Shown here piece by piece: positions 33,156 through 41,038 of a stretch of 64,000 nt of DNA. Every line of letters starts with the position of its first letter. The first letter of the stretch is position 1. A model generated the notes under the pieces. It was not told where the DNA came from. It saw nothing but the letters and a program-made list of their open reading frames with translations, and did not search any database. The stretch is from Meridianimarinicoccus marinus. GTDB lineage: Bacteria; Pseudomonadota; Alphaproteobacteria; Rhodobacterales; Rhodobacteraceae. The stretch covers positions 38,942-102,941 of the forward strand of contig NZ_JBFBVU010000014.1 in assembly GCF_040689105.1 (NCBI RefSeq). The letters are read 5' to 3'. The position numbers and the translations under genes are program-made.

Positions 33156-34471
33156 CCCAACTCGCAATTCTCTCGGCCTTGTGGTCCGAACGTCCGGTGA
33201 CGATGCGCCTGCCGTTCCAGTTCGGCAGCACCGAGGTGCGCGAAACCGCCGAAGCCCTTTGTCGGGTCGAGATCGAGGTGAACGGCGCCCGCGCAACCGG
33301 CCGGTCGGCGCAACTGATGGTGCCGCGCTGGTTCAACAAGCGCGCGGACCTGAGCAATGCCGACACCATCGACGAATTGCGCAAGGTCGTGGCGGCGGCG
33401 GTGGCGGCGGCTCCGGGGCAGGGCGGCACCGCCCTGATGGTCACCCGCAGCCTGCGGGCCAAGGTTGCCCGCGCCCTGCCGGATGCGCCACCGCTGGCCC
33501 AGGGCTTTGGCCCGTCGCTGGTCGAGATGGCGGTGATCGACGCGCTGTGCCGGGCGCTTGACCTGCCGTTCTGGCAGGCGGCGCGCGACGATGCCTTCGG
33601 TCTGGCCCAGGGCTGCCCTGCGGATCTGACCGCCGAACAGCTCCGCCAATCACTGTCCAACATCACCGCGCCAACGGCCCTTGTCCTGCGCCACACCATC
33701 GGCTTCGACGCCCCCTTGCGGCAGTCGGAAAAAGCGGCGGATGCGCCCGAGGATGGCCTGCCCGTCTCGCTGGACGAGGTGATCGCCCAGACCGGCATCG
33801 CGGCCTTCAAGATCAAGCTGAAAGGCGATCCCGAGGCCGACCAGCGCCGGTTGCGCGACATCGCGGCCCTTCTGGATCAGGGCGGCGACTATGTCGTGAC
33901 GCTGGACGCCAACGAGCAATACACGCCAGACAATTTCAGTCGCCTGTCGGACAACATGGCCCGCGATGCAGCCCTGGACCGGTTCCTGGGCACCGTGCGG
34001 TTCGTCGAGCAACCCTTCGCCCGCGAGATTGCCCTGAGTGAACCGGTCACAGCAAAGCTGCCCCTGATCATCGATGAAAGCGACGATCGCGAGGATGCCT
34101 TTGCCCGCGCGTTGAAACTGGGCTGGTCCGGCACCTCGATCAAAAGCTGCAAGGGCGTGCTGCGCGCCCTGTTGAACAAGGCCCGCGCCGAGGCGGCAGG
34201 GGCGGTTCTGTCGGGCGAGGATCTGACCTGTCAGCCGGGGATCTGCTGGTTGCAGGACGCGGCGATGATGGCGGCCTGCGGCGTTAGGGATGTGGAACGC
34301 AACGGCCACCATTTCGCCGGCGGCCTGCAGGGTGCCCCGGACGAAGAACGCGCCACGCTGCTGCACCGCCACGACGACATTCTGACCGACGGCTCCGGCG
34401 GCATCGCCCTGCGCATCACGGGCGGCAAAGTTGCGATCGGGTCACTGGGACAGGCCGGTTTCGGCTGGTAG
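33152..34471 (+). CDS. Enolase-superfamily protein (mandelate racemase/muconate lactonizing-like)
   Basis: 439 residues, longer than typical members (about 370-400). Active-site landmarks: lysines in AFKIKLKGDPEAD near residue 213, Asp in TLDANEQYT near 250, Glu in RFVEQPF near 286, Asp/Glu in LIIDESDD near 309, and Lys in SIKSCKG near 330. The KxK motif and metal triad suggest a functional sugar-acid dehydratase, racemase or related lyase. The long N-terminal domain (VTMRLPFQFGST, VPRWFNKRAD) is not one I can match to a characterised group. It overlaps the TIM-barrel gene by 4 bases. It probably acts on the compound carried by TctABC. Confidence 0.82.
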   Translation: MTQLAILSALWSERPVTMRLPFQFGSTEVRETAEALCRVEIEVNGARATGRSAQLMVPRWFNKRADLSNADTIDELRKVVAAAVAAAPGQGGTALMVTRSLRAKVARALPDAPPLAQGFGPSLVEMAVIDALCRALDLPFWQAARDDAFGLAQGCPADLTAEQLRQSLSNITAPTALVLRHTIGFDAPLRQSEKAADAPEDGLPVSLDEVIAQTGIAAFKIKLKGDPEADQRRLRDIAALLDQGGDYVVTLDANEQYTPDNFSRLSDNMARDAALDRFLGTVRFVEQPFAREIALSEPVTAKLPLIIDESDDREDAFARALKLGWSGTSIKSCKGVLRALLNKARAEAAGAVLSGEDLTCQPGICWLQDAAMMAACGVRDVERNGHHFAGGLQGAPDEERATLLHRHDDILTDGSGGIALRITGGKVAIGSLGQAGFGW

Positions 34472-34534
34472 GGTGCGGTTCGCCGCGCGTGAGGATAGAG
34501 AGGGGCTTGTCCCGACTGAATACGACGAGGGTGA

Positions 34535-35197
34535 ATGGCCAAGCGAGTTTCCCCCATCCGCAAGGATCGCAAGCGCAACCCGGAACTGACCCGGGCCGCC
34601 ATCCTGCATGCCGCGCTGGAGGAATTCAGCGAGGTCGGCCATTCCGGTGCGCGCGTCGATCGGATCGCCGAACGCGCCGGTGTCAGCAAGCCGATGATCT
34701 ACGACTATTTCGGCGACAAGAACGCGCTTTATGCCGCTGCTCTGCGCGAGGCCTATGTCCAGATCCGTCAGGGCGAAATGACGCTGGAACTGGACACGCT
34801 CGATCCCGAGGAAGCCATCCGCGCGCTGGTACATTTCACCATGAACCACTTCTGGAACAACCCGTGGTTCATCCGGATGCTGAACACCGAAAACCTGATG
34901 GGCGGCGAGACCATCCGCGGGCTGGACGATCTGGCCGAGATCCAATCGGTGCTGTTGCGCCGGGTCGAAGAGATCCTGAAACGCGGGCAGGAGGGCGGCA
35001 TGTTCAACCGCGCCATTCCCCCGGTCGATCTGTATATTTTCATCGCCTCGGTCTGCTGGTTTCCGATCTCGAACATGCACACGCTGAAGGTGGTGTTCCG
35101 CGCGCCCATCGGTGAGGCTTGGCTGAAACGCCATGCAGACCAGGCCGCCGACATGATCCTGGGCTATCTGAAAACCGCCGTGCCCCCCGTCGGCTGA
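34535..35197 (+). CDS. TetR/AcrR-family transcriptional regulator
   Basis: 220 residues. The N-terminal TetR helix-turn-helix is RAAILHAALEEFSEVGHSGARVDRIAERAGVSKPMIYDYFGDKNALY (in pieces, residues about 20-65). The C-terminal ligand domain is helical, with VHFTMNHFWNNPWFIRMLNTENL typical of the RutR-like C-terminal subgroup. It is the last gene of the tct operon, 63 bases after the enolase-family gene. Palindromes with CTACC/GGTAG arms lie before its own operon (29189) and before the Gfo/Idh operon just downstream (35362, 35384), the expected pattern for an autoregulated local repressor. Confidence 0.9.
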   Translation: MAKRVSPIRKDRKRNPELTRAAILHAALEEFSEVGHSGARVDRIAERAGVSKPMIYDYFGDKNALYAAALREAYVQIRQGEMTLELDTLDPEEAIRALVHFTMNHFWNNPWFIRMLNTENLMGGETIRGLDDLAEIQSVLLRRVEEILKRGQEGGMFNRAIPPVDLYIFIASVCWFPISNMHTLKVVFRAPIGEAWLKRHADQAADMILGYLKTAVPPVG

Positions 35198-35342
35198 CAC
35201 GGATCGCGCAAGTTTTTACACGCACTTCGACTCCGGCGCTTTTTCACGCAGGGGCTTGGTTCCGCGCATGTTTTCCAACGATCCGCGACGGCGTTACGTC
35301 CCCTAGAACCTCTCGAAACGTCACAGCCGAAGTCATTCTGAC

Positions 35343-35371
35343 TTGACTTGGAATCGTTAACCTACTAGTTG
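35343..35371 (+). promoter_or_regulatory. Candidate promoter of the Gfo/Idh-DUF993 operon
   Basis: TTGACT (35343-35348) as -35 and TAGTTG (35366-35371) as a weak -10, 17 bases apart. The -10 lies inside the first TetR-type palindrome, so binding would exclude polymerase. Confidence 0.4.
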
Positions 35372-35397
35372 GTAGTTTAAGGGCTACCGAGTGGTAG
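35362..35397. promoter_or_regulatory. TetR-type operators 2 and 3 (Gfo/Idh-DUF993 operon)
   Basis: CTACTAGTTGGTAG (35362-35375) and CTACCGAGTGGTAG (35384-35397) share CTACC/GGTAG arms with the site at 29189. Their centres are 22 bases apart, about two helical turns, which would put two dimers on the same DNA face. Confidence 0.65.
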
Positions 35398-35412
35398 ATT
35401 AGAGGAGGTTGC

Positions 35413-35499
35413 ATGACGGACATCGCTTTTTCGGGCAGGGGCTTTCCCACCCTGACCTCTGATCCTGCCGCAGCCCACAGGCCGCTTGCGCGCCGATAG
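35413..35499 (+). CDS. Possible leader peptide (28 codons)
   Basis: ATG at 35413 is preceded by an excellent AGAGGAGG ribosome site (from 35401) and opens a 28-residue frame (starts MTDIAFSGRG, ends RPLARR) closed by TAG. It lies between the TetR operators and the Gfo/Idh gene, 75 bases ahead. No homolog is recognised. It could be a short leader that tunes expression, or a remnant. No attenuator hairpin is evident downstream. Confidence 0.35.
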   Translation: MTDIAFSGRGFPTLTSDPAAAHRPLARR

Positions 35500-35574
35500 G
35501 ACCGCATCACAATCCGCGCCGGGCTTGCGAGCCGGTGCCGAGACACGAATTCCAAAGCGAAGGATGGAAACAAA

Positions 35575-36726
35575 ATGACCACACAACGTATCGGCATCAT
35601 CATGCATGGCGTCACCGGCCGGATGGGGATGAACCAGCACCTGATCCGCTCGGTTCTGGCGATCCGCGATCAGGGCGGCGTGCGCCTGAAGAACGGGGAC
35701 CTTCTGGTTCCGGATGTGATCATTGTCGGACGCAACGAGAAGAAGATCGCCGAGCTTGCGAAAAAGCACGGGGTCGAGCGCTATACCACCGACATCGACG
35801 CGGCGCTGGCCAATCCCGACGACACCATCTTCTTCGATGCCGCCAGCACCCAGATGCGTCCGGGACTGCTGCGCAAGGCCATCGACGCCGGCAAGCATGT
35901 CTATTCGGAAAAGCCGGTCTCGGAAGGTCTGGACGAGGCCATTGCCATCGCCAAACACGCCAAGGCCAAGGGCGTCAAGAACGGCATCGTGCATGACAAG
36001 CTGGACCTGCCCGGCCTCGCCAAGCTCAAGCGCCTGCGCGACAGCGGTTTCTTCGGCAAGATCCTCAGCGTGCGCGGCGAGTTCGGCTACTGGGTCTTCG
36101 AAGGCGACTGGATGGAAGCACAGCGCCCGTCGTGGAACTATCGCAAGCAGGACGGCGGCGGCATGGTATCCGACATGCTGTGCCACTGGCGCTATGTGCT
36201 CGACAATGTTGTCGCTCCGGTCAAGGCCGTGTCCTGCAACGCCGTCACCCATATCCCCGAACGCTGGGATGAAAACGGCGAACCCTATGACGCCACCGCC
36301 GATGACGCAGCCTATGCGACGTTCGAGCTGGAAGGCGACATCATTGCTCAGCTCAACAGCTCGTGGTGCACCCGAGTCCGCCGCGACGATCTGGTGACCT
36401 TCCACATCGACGGCACCCTTGGCAGCGCGGTTGCCGGTCTGCACACCTGCTATTCCCAGGCGCGGGTCAATACGCCCAAGCCGGTCTGGAACCCGGACCA
36501 GAAGCAGACCATGAACTTCTTCGAGGACTGGGTCGAAGTGCCCGACAACAAGGTGTTCGACAACGGCTTCAAGGTGCAATGGGAGCAGTTCCTGCTGCAT
36601 GTGGTTGAAGACGCGCCGTGGTCCTACACGCTGGTAGAGGGTGCCAAGGGCGTGCAACTGGCCGAACTGGGCTACAAGAGCTCGGCAGAACGCCGCTGGC
36701 TGGACGTGCCGGCGCTGGACATCTGA
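35575..36726 (+). CDS. Gfo/Idh/MocA-family oxidoreductase
   Basis: 383 residues. The N-terminal Rossmann domain has the loop MHGVTGRMGMNQ (near residues 10-21), an unusual form for this family that recalls the GxxGRMG motif of dihydrodipicolinate reductase. The family EKP motif is YSEKPVSEGLDEA near residue 110, and the catalytic region is GGGMVSDMLCHWRYVLD near 195. It probably oxidises a sugar or cyclitol hydroxyl with NAD(P). First structural gene of a three-gene operon with the DUF993 protein (12-base gap) and a TIM-barrel protein. An imported sugar-like acid is the likely substrate. Confidence 0.88.
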   Translation: MTTQRIGIIMHGVTGRMGMNQHLIRSVLAIRDQGGVRLKNGDLLVPDVIIVGRNEKKIAELAKKHGVERYTTDIDAALANPDDTIFFDAASTQMRPGLLRKAIDAGKHVYSEKPVSEGLDEAIAIAKHAKAKGVKNGIVHDKLDLPGLAKLKRLRDSGFFGKILSVRGEFGYWVFEGDWMEAQRPSWNYRKQDGGGMVSDMLCHWRYVLDNVVAPVKAVSCNAVTHIPERWDENGEPYDATADDAAYATFELEGDIIAQLNSSWCTRVRRDDLVTFHIDGTLGSAVAGLHTCYSQARVNTPKPVWNPDQKQTMNFFEDWVEVPDNKVFDNGFKVQWEQFLLHVVEDAPWSYTLVEGAKGVQLAELGYKSSAERRWLDVPALDI

Positions 36727-36738
36727 GGGGGCTGACAC

Positions 36739-37893
36739 ATGGCAAACCTGATCCTTCCCACGACAGGCGGCGGCACCGAAACGGTGACCCTCGCCGCTGG
36801 ACCGGTGCCCGCACCGGGCGGCAACTGGACCCGCACCGCCTATGCTGCTGCCCATGTGGTGGCCGATCCGCTGGCCGATCTGGACCCGGGCGAGGGCGTC
36901 TCGGTCGACTGGGACCGCACCCTGGCCTTCCGCCATCACCTGTGGTCGCTGGGCCTTGGCGTGGCCGAGGCGATGGACACCGCACAGCGCGGCATGGGTC
37001 TTGACTGGCCCACCTCGCTGGACCTGATCCGCCGCAGCATGGAGGTCGCGCCCGACGGCGCGCTGATCGCCAGCGGTGCAGGCACCGATCATCTGGTCCC
37101 CGGCCCGGATGTGACCATCGACGATGTGATCGCGGCCTATGAAATGCAGTGCGAAGCGGTCGAAGCCACCGGCAGCCGCGTCATCCTGATGGCCAGCCGC
37201 GCGCTGGTGAAAGCCGCGAAATCGCCCGACGATTATGCCCGCGTCTATGGCCGTGTCCTGTCGGGGCTGAAGCAGCCGGCGATCCTGCACTGGCTGGGCG
37301 AAATGTTCGACCCGGCCCTGGCCGGATACTGGGGCGACGCCGATCACATGGCGGCAATGGACACCTGCCTGTCGGTGATCGCCGACAACGCCGACAAGGT
37401 GGATGGCATCAAGATCTCGCTGCTGTCGGCGGAAAAGGAAATCGCCATGCGCCGCCGCCTGCCCGACGACGTGGTCATGTATACTGGCGACGACTTCAAC
37501 TATCCCGATCTGATCGAGGGCGACGACCAGGGCTTTTCCCACGCGCTGCTGGGCATCTTCGATCCCATCGCCGGGGCGGCCTGCCGGGCGCTGACCTCGC
37601 TGGCCGAGGGCGACCGCGCCGCCTATCGCGTGGCCTTCGATCCGACCGTGCCGCTCAGCCGCCATATCTTCAAGGCGCCGACGCGGTTCTACAAGACCGG
37701 GGTGGTGTTCCTGGCCTATCTGATGGGCCATCAGGATCACTTCACCATGGTCGCCGGGCAGGAAAGCGCCCGATCGACCCTGCATCTGGCCGAGGCGATC
37801 CGACTGGCCAATGCCGCGCAACTGTTCACAGATCCCGAAGAGGTCGCACGACGCGCCAAACCGGTGTTTCAGGCGCGCGGGGTGTCGGTATGA
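36739..37893 (+). CDS. DUF993 family protein (DapA-like TIM barrel)
   Basis: 384 residues. This is a domain of unknown function related in fold to class I aldolases and dihydrodipicolinate synthases. Conserved-looking landmarks are GAGTDHLVPG near residue 112, MASRALVKAA near 153, and a candidate Schiff-base Lys in VDGIKISLLSAEKE near 225; YTGDDFNYPDLI follows near 252. A retro-aldol or lyase role on the product of the Gfo/Idh enzyme is plausible but unproven. It overlaps the TIM-barrel gene by 4 bases. Confidence 0.85.
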   Translation: MANLILPTTGGGTETVTLAAGPVPAPGGNWTRTAYAAAHVVADPLADLDPGEGVSVDWDRTLAFRHHLWSLGLGVAEAMDTAQRGMGLDWPTSLDLIRRSMEVAPDGALIASGAGTDHLVPGPDVTIDDVIAAYEMQCEAVEATGSRVILMASRALVKAAKSPDDYARVYGRVLSGLKQPAILHWLGEMFDPALAGYWGDADHMAAMDTCLSVIADNADKVDGIKISLLSAEKEIAMRRRLPDDVVMYTGDDFNYPDLIEGDDQGFSHALLGIFDPIAGAACRALTSLAEGDRAAYRVAFDPTVPLSRHIFKAPTRFYKTGVVFLAYLMGHQDHFTMVAGQESARSTLHLAEAIRLANAAQLFTDPEEVARRAKPVFQARGVSV

Positions 37894-38714
37894 GAACGCT
37901 CACCGCGCAGGATCTGTCGCTGAACACCGCCACCGTATCCAAGCAATGGGATCTGGCCGAATGCATCGACGGCTGTGCCCGGCATGGCATCGGCGGCATC
38001 TCTCCGTGGCGCGACAGGCTGCAGGAATGCGGTGTCGATCGCGCCGCCAAGCTGATCCGCGACGCCGGGCTGGGCGTCTCGGGCCTGTGCCGGGGCGGCT
38101 GGTACACCGCCGAGGGCGCGTTGACCCAGGCCGTCATCGACGACAACAAGCGTGCCGTGGACGAGGCCGCCGCCATCGGCGCCGACTGCCTTGTCATGGT
38201 GGTGGGTGGCCTGCCCGAAGGCTCGAAAGACATCGTCGGGGCGCGCGAGATCGTCACCGAAGGTCTGGGCAAGACGCTGGACTACGCCCGCAGCGCCGGG
38301 GTGAAGGTCGGGATCGAGCCGCTGCATCCGATGTATGCCGCCGACCGGGCTTGCGTGAACACCACCAAGCAGGCGCTGGACCTCTGCGACCAGTTGGGCG
38401 ACGGCATCGGCGTGGCGCTGGATGTCTATCACATCTGGTGGGATCCAGACGTGGCAGACCAGATCGCCCGCGCCGGCAAGGACCGCCTGCTCGCCTTCCA
38501 CGTCTGCGACTGGATGAACCCGACGCAGGACATGCTGACCGATCGCGGCATGATGGGCGAGGGCGTGATCGACATTCCCGCCTTCCGCCAGATGGTCGAG
38601 GCGCAGGGGTTCGACGGGCTGGTCGAGGTCGAGATCTTCTCGGCCAACAATTGGTGGACCAAACCGGCGGATGAAGTTCTGGCAAGGATGATCGCGGCGC
38701 TGCCAGTGATCTAG
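37890..38714 (+). CDS. Sugar phosphate isomerase/epimerase (xylose-isomerase-like TIM barrel), second copy
   Basis: 274 residues. Metal-site segments are KVGIEPLHPMYAADR near residue 139, GVALDVYHIWWDPD near 175, AFHVCDWMNP near 203 and LVEVEIFSANNWW near 245 (Glu, Asp/His, His/Asp, Glu in order). The frame also contains GLCRGGWYTA, a loop commonly seen with DUF993 partners. It closes the Gfo/Idh-DUF993 operon. Likely a keto-sugar epimerase or isomerase; the substrate is unknown. Confidence 0.87.
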   Translation: MRTLTAQDLSLNTATVSKQWDLAECIDGCARHGIGGISPWRDRLQECGVDRAAKLIRDAGLGVSGLCRGGWYTAEGALTQAVIDDNKRAVDEAAAIGADCLVMVVGGLPEGSKDIVGAREIVTEGLGKTLDYARSAGVKVGIEPLHPMYAADRACVNTTKQALDLCDQLGDGIGVALDVYHIWWDPDVADQIARAGKDRLLAFHVCDWMNPTQDMLTDRGMMGEGVIDIPAFRQMVEAQGFDGLVEVEIFSANNWWTKPADEVLARMIAALPVI

Positions 38715-38746
38715 ACCTATCTGCAAGGCAACAATCGCCGCCAGAA

Positions 38747-38774
38747 TTGCACAAGATCGTGCAAAAAACTTGCA
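38747..38774. promoter_or_regulatory. LacI operator candidates upstream of lacI-type gene
   Basis: TTGCAC-AAGATC-GTGCAA (38747-38764) is a perfect 6-bp inverted repeat, followed directly by AAAAACTTGCA (38764-38774). The latter 11-mer recurs at 39946-39956 and inverted at 39922-39932 in front of the next operon. Confidence 0.55.
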
Positions 38775-38852
38775 TTGCCCTCCCTCCTGATCGAAAAAGG
38801 GGGGAGGGCAAATGCGTTTGCCCGCTTTGTCACCATCGGCGGGAGAGACGAC

Positions 38853-39881
38853 TTGAGACAACACAAGGTCAGGCAGGAAGACATCGCGCGCGTCGTGGGA
38901 GTCTCGGTATCTACCGTGTCGCGGGTGTTGTCAGGGGCACCGGGGATCAGCCCGACCACCACGAAAAAGGTTCTTCAGGCCGCGGCGGACCTTGGCACCC
39001 CGCTACCGAACTTGCAAAATGCGCAACCCCTTGCACAAAACCACAACATGAAGCGCGCGCTGTTGTTTCTCAACCAGGTGGGCATCAACAGCGGGTCGGG
39101 ATCGATCTATCACTTCGTGATGACCGGCATCCAGAAGGCCGCGCAACGGATCGGACTGCCGGTCGAACTGGCGCTGCAAAGCGAAGACGGTGAAATCCCC
39201 GAACAGTTCCTCGACCGGTCGGACACGGGCATTCTGTTCGCCGGGGTGGATCCTTCCGAAAGCCTGGCTAGAAAGTTGAAAAACAAGGGGCTTCCGACGG
39301 TTCTGGTCAACGGACTGGATCCGGGCATGATCCACGATCAGGTTGCCCCCAACAATTTCTACGGCGGTCGATTGGCTGCGCAGCACCTTGTGGACATGGG
39401 CCATCGGCGCATTCTTCACTTCGGCACAAAGCGTCGTGGAACCCTGCGCGCCCGCACCGAGGGGTTCCGCTACGGGATCGTGGAAGCCAGCGGAAAGGGC
39501 GTTCAATACGACTATGTGGAACTGCCCAACGTCACCGAAAGTCAGGCCAGCATCGCGCTGAAAGACCTGCTGAAGGACGGGCAGTTTCCCTATACTGCGG
39601 TATTCTGCTCGGCCGACAATGTTGCCCTGACCGCGCTACAGGAATTGCGCCTGCGCGGGATCAGCGTGCCGCGTCAGGTCTCGCTTCTGGGGTTCAACGG
39701 GTTGCCGGTGGCGGAACTGTCGTCACCGCTGCTCAGCACCCTGACCGTGGACTGGGAATTTCTTGGCACCGAAGCGATTCGTCTGTTGGCCTTGCGGAGC
39801 CTGGAACCTGACCGCCCGGTGCAACAATCGCTCACGCAGGTTGTCCTGAAACAACGCGAAACCGTTCTGGATGTGAATTAA
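38853..39881 (+). CDS. LacI-family transcriptional regulator
   Basis: 342 residues. The helix-turn-helix and hinge at the N-terminus are QEDIARVVGVSVSTVSRVLSGAPGISPTT; the ligand domain is a periplasmic-binding fold (LFAGVDPSESLARKLKNKGLPTVLVN, DMGHRRILHFGTKRRG, LLGFNGLPVAELSSPLLST). The TTG at 38853 with GGGAG about 8 bases upstream gives the usual LacI length; an earlier TTG (38775) would overlap the operators. TTGCA-type inverted repeats before this gene and before 40016 suggest that it controls itself and the downstream operon. The ligand is probably a sugar. Confidence 0.88.
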   Translation: MRQHKVRQEDIARVVGVSVSTVSRVLSGAPGISPTTTKKVLQAAADLGTPLPNLQNAQPLAQNHNMKRALLFLNQVGINSGSGSIYHFVMTGIQKAAQRIGLPVELALQSEDGEIPEQFLDRSDTGILFAGVDPSESLARKLKNKGLPTVLVNGLDPGMIHDQVAPNNFYGGRLAAQHLVDMGHRRILHFGTKRRGTLRARTEGFRYGIVEASGKGVQYDYVELPNVTESQASIALKDLLKDGQFPYTAVFCSADNVALTALQELRLRGISVPRQVSLLGFNGLPVAELSSPLLSTLTVDWEFLGTEAIRLLALRSLEPDRPVQQSLTQVVLKQRETVLDVN

Positions 39882-39921
39882 ACAAGCAATTTCAGAGACC
39901 TACATGGGGCAGTACGATTTA

Positions 39922-39976
39922 TGCAAGTTTTTTTGCGTTGTGTCGAAAAACTTGCAGCATAGCGCAAATTGTGCAA
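39922..39976. promoter_or_regulatory. LacI operator candidates upstream of the hydroxyacid dehydrogenase operon
   Basis: TGCAAGTTTTT (39922-39932) and AAAAACTTGCA (39946-39956) form a perfect 11-bp inverted repeat around 13 bases. TTGTGCAA (39969-39976) is the reverse of TTGCACAA in the lacI-upstream site. Spaced over 55 bases ahead of the start at 40016; this could instead fold as an RNA hairpin ending lacI transcription. Confidence 0.55.
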
Positions 39977-40015
39977 AGTTACTTGCAGCCGCACTGACGC
40001 TGCAAGGAGACCCGA

Positions 40016-41038
40016 ATGCGCCTTTCCTCACTGATCCAACTGGCAAGGCCGCAGTTCGACATCCATTTCCCGGCCAGCTGCCGCACTCGAAATACGGACC
40101 GTCTCACGTCCCTGACCAATCTTCTGCATCCTGAACCGGTGGCCGACTTGCGCAGCGACGGTGTTGCCGCGCTTCTGCCCCAGGTCGAAATCCTGGTGAC
40201 CGGCTGGAAATCGCAGACCATCGACGCCGACCTGCGCCGACGGATGCCGCGCCTGAAGATGATCGCGCATCTGGCCGGGACGGTGAAAGGGGTGCTGACG
40301 CAGGAGGTGGCCGGCTCTGGACTGGTGGTGCTCAGCGCCGCCGACGCCAATGCCCGTCCGGTCGCCGAATTCACCCTTGCGCACATCCTTCTGCACCTCA
40401 AGCGCGTGCCCGAATGGCGCAGGGTCTACCATGCGGAGCGGTCACGCATCGCCACGCGGGACATTCAGCTTGCCGGGCCGGTGGGCAATTCCGGGCGCAT
40501 AGTCGGCATCATCGGGGCATCGCGCATCGGTCGCCGGGTGGCGGCGGATCTGCGTCGCCATCGCGTGTCGGTCCTGCTGCATGATCCGTTTGTCAGCGCT
40601 GAAGCCGCCGCGGCCATGGGGGCCGAGAAGGTCTCGATGACGGATCTTCTGATGCGCAGCGACGTGGTCAGCCTGCACCAGCCGCTTCTGCCCACGACCG
40701 AGGGCAGCTTCGGCGCCCGCGAATTCGCGCTGATGCGGGACGGCGCGCTGCTGATCAACACGGCGCGCGGCAAGATCATCGACACCGCAGCCCTTGTGAC
40801 CGCCATGGCCGACGGCCGCCTGTTCGCGGTGCTGGATGTGACCGACCCCGAACCGCTGAACGACGACTCGCCGCTGTGGGATATGCAGAATGTCACCATC
40901 ACGCCGCATATTGCGGGCTCCTTCGGCTGCGAGGTCTGCGACATGACCGAACAGGTGCTGGACGATATCGAGCGTTTTTCCAACGGTCAGCCGATGCAGA
41001 ACGAGGTCGTGATCTCGGACTGGGAGCGTGTGGCATGA
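40016..41038 (+). CDS. D-isomer-specific 2-hydroxyacid dehydrogenase family protein
   Basis: 340 residues. The NAD-binding loop GIIGASRIGRRV is near residue 163. The catalytic Arg is in INTARGKIID near 248, Glu in DVTDPEPL near 280 and His in ITPHIAGS near 300. The family oxidises or reduces 2-hydroxy acids such as glycerate, phosphoglycerate or sugar-derived hydroxy-acids. AAGGAG is 8 bases before the ATG. First gene of the LacI-linked operon; its stop overlaps the next start by 4 bases. Confidence 0.9.
   Translation: MRLSSLIQLARPQFDIHFPASCRTRNTDRLTSLTNLLHPEPVADLRSDGVAALLPQVEILVTGWKSQTIDADLRRRMPRLKMIAHLAGTVKGVLTQEVAGSGLVVLSAADANARPVAEFTLAHILLHLKRVPEWRRVYHAERSRIATRDIQLAGPVGNSGRIVGIIGASRIGRRVAADLRRHRVSVLLHDPFVSAEAAAAMGAEKVSMTDLLMRSDVVSLHQPLLPTTEGSFGAREFALMRDGALLINTARGKIIDTAALVTAMADGRLFAVLDVTDPEPLNDDSPLWDMQNVTITPHIAGSFGCEVCDMTEQVLDDIERFSNGQPMQNEVVISDWERVA

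Larger units (their letters stand above)
35198..35574. other. Intergenic region: promoter, double TetR-type operator and small ORF
   Basis: 377 bases. The first 140 bases show nothing recognisable. TTGACT at 35343 with two operators (35362-35397) forms the control region. A 28-codon frame with a strong ribosome site follows (35413-35499), then 75 bases to the Gfo/Idh gene. Confidence 0.6.

Noticed and set aside
35377..37821. 814-codon open frame on the minus strand
   Set aside because: Runs through the operator region and opposite the Gfo/Idh and DUF993 genes; composition typical of an antisense shadow.
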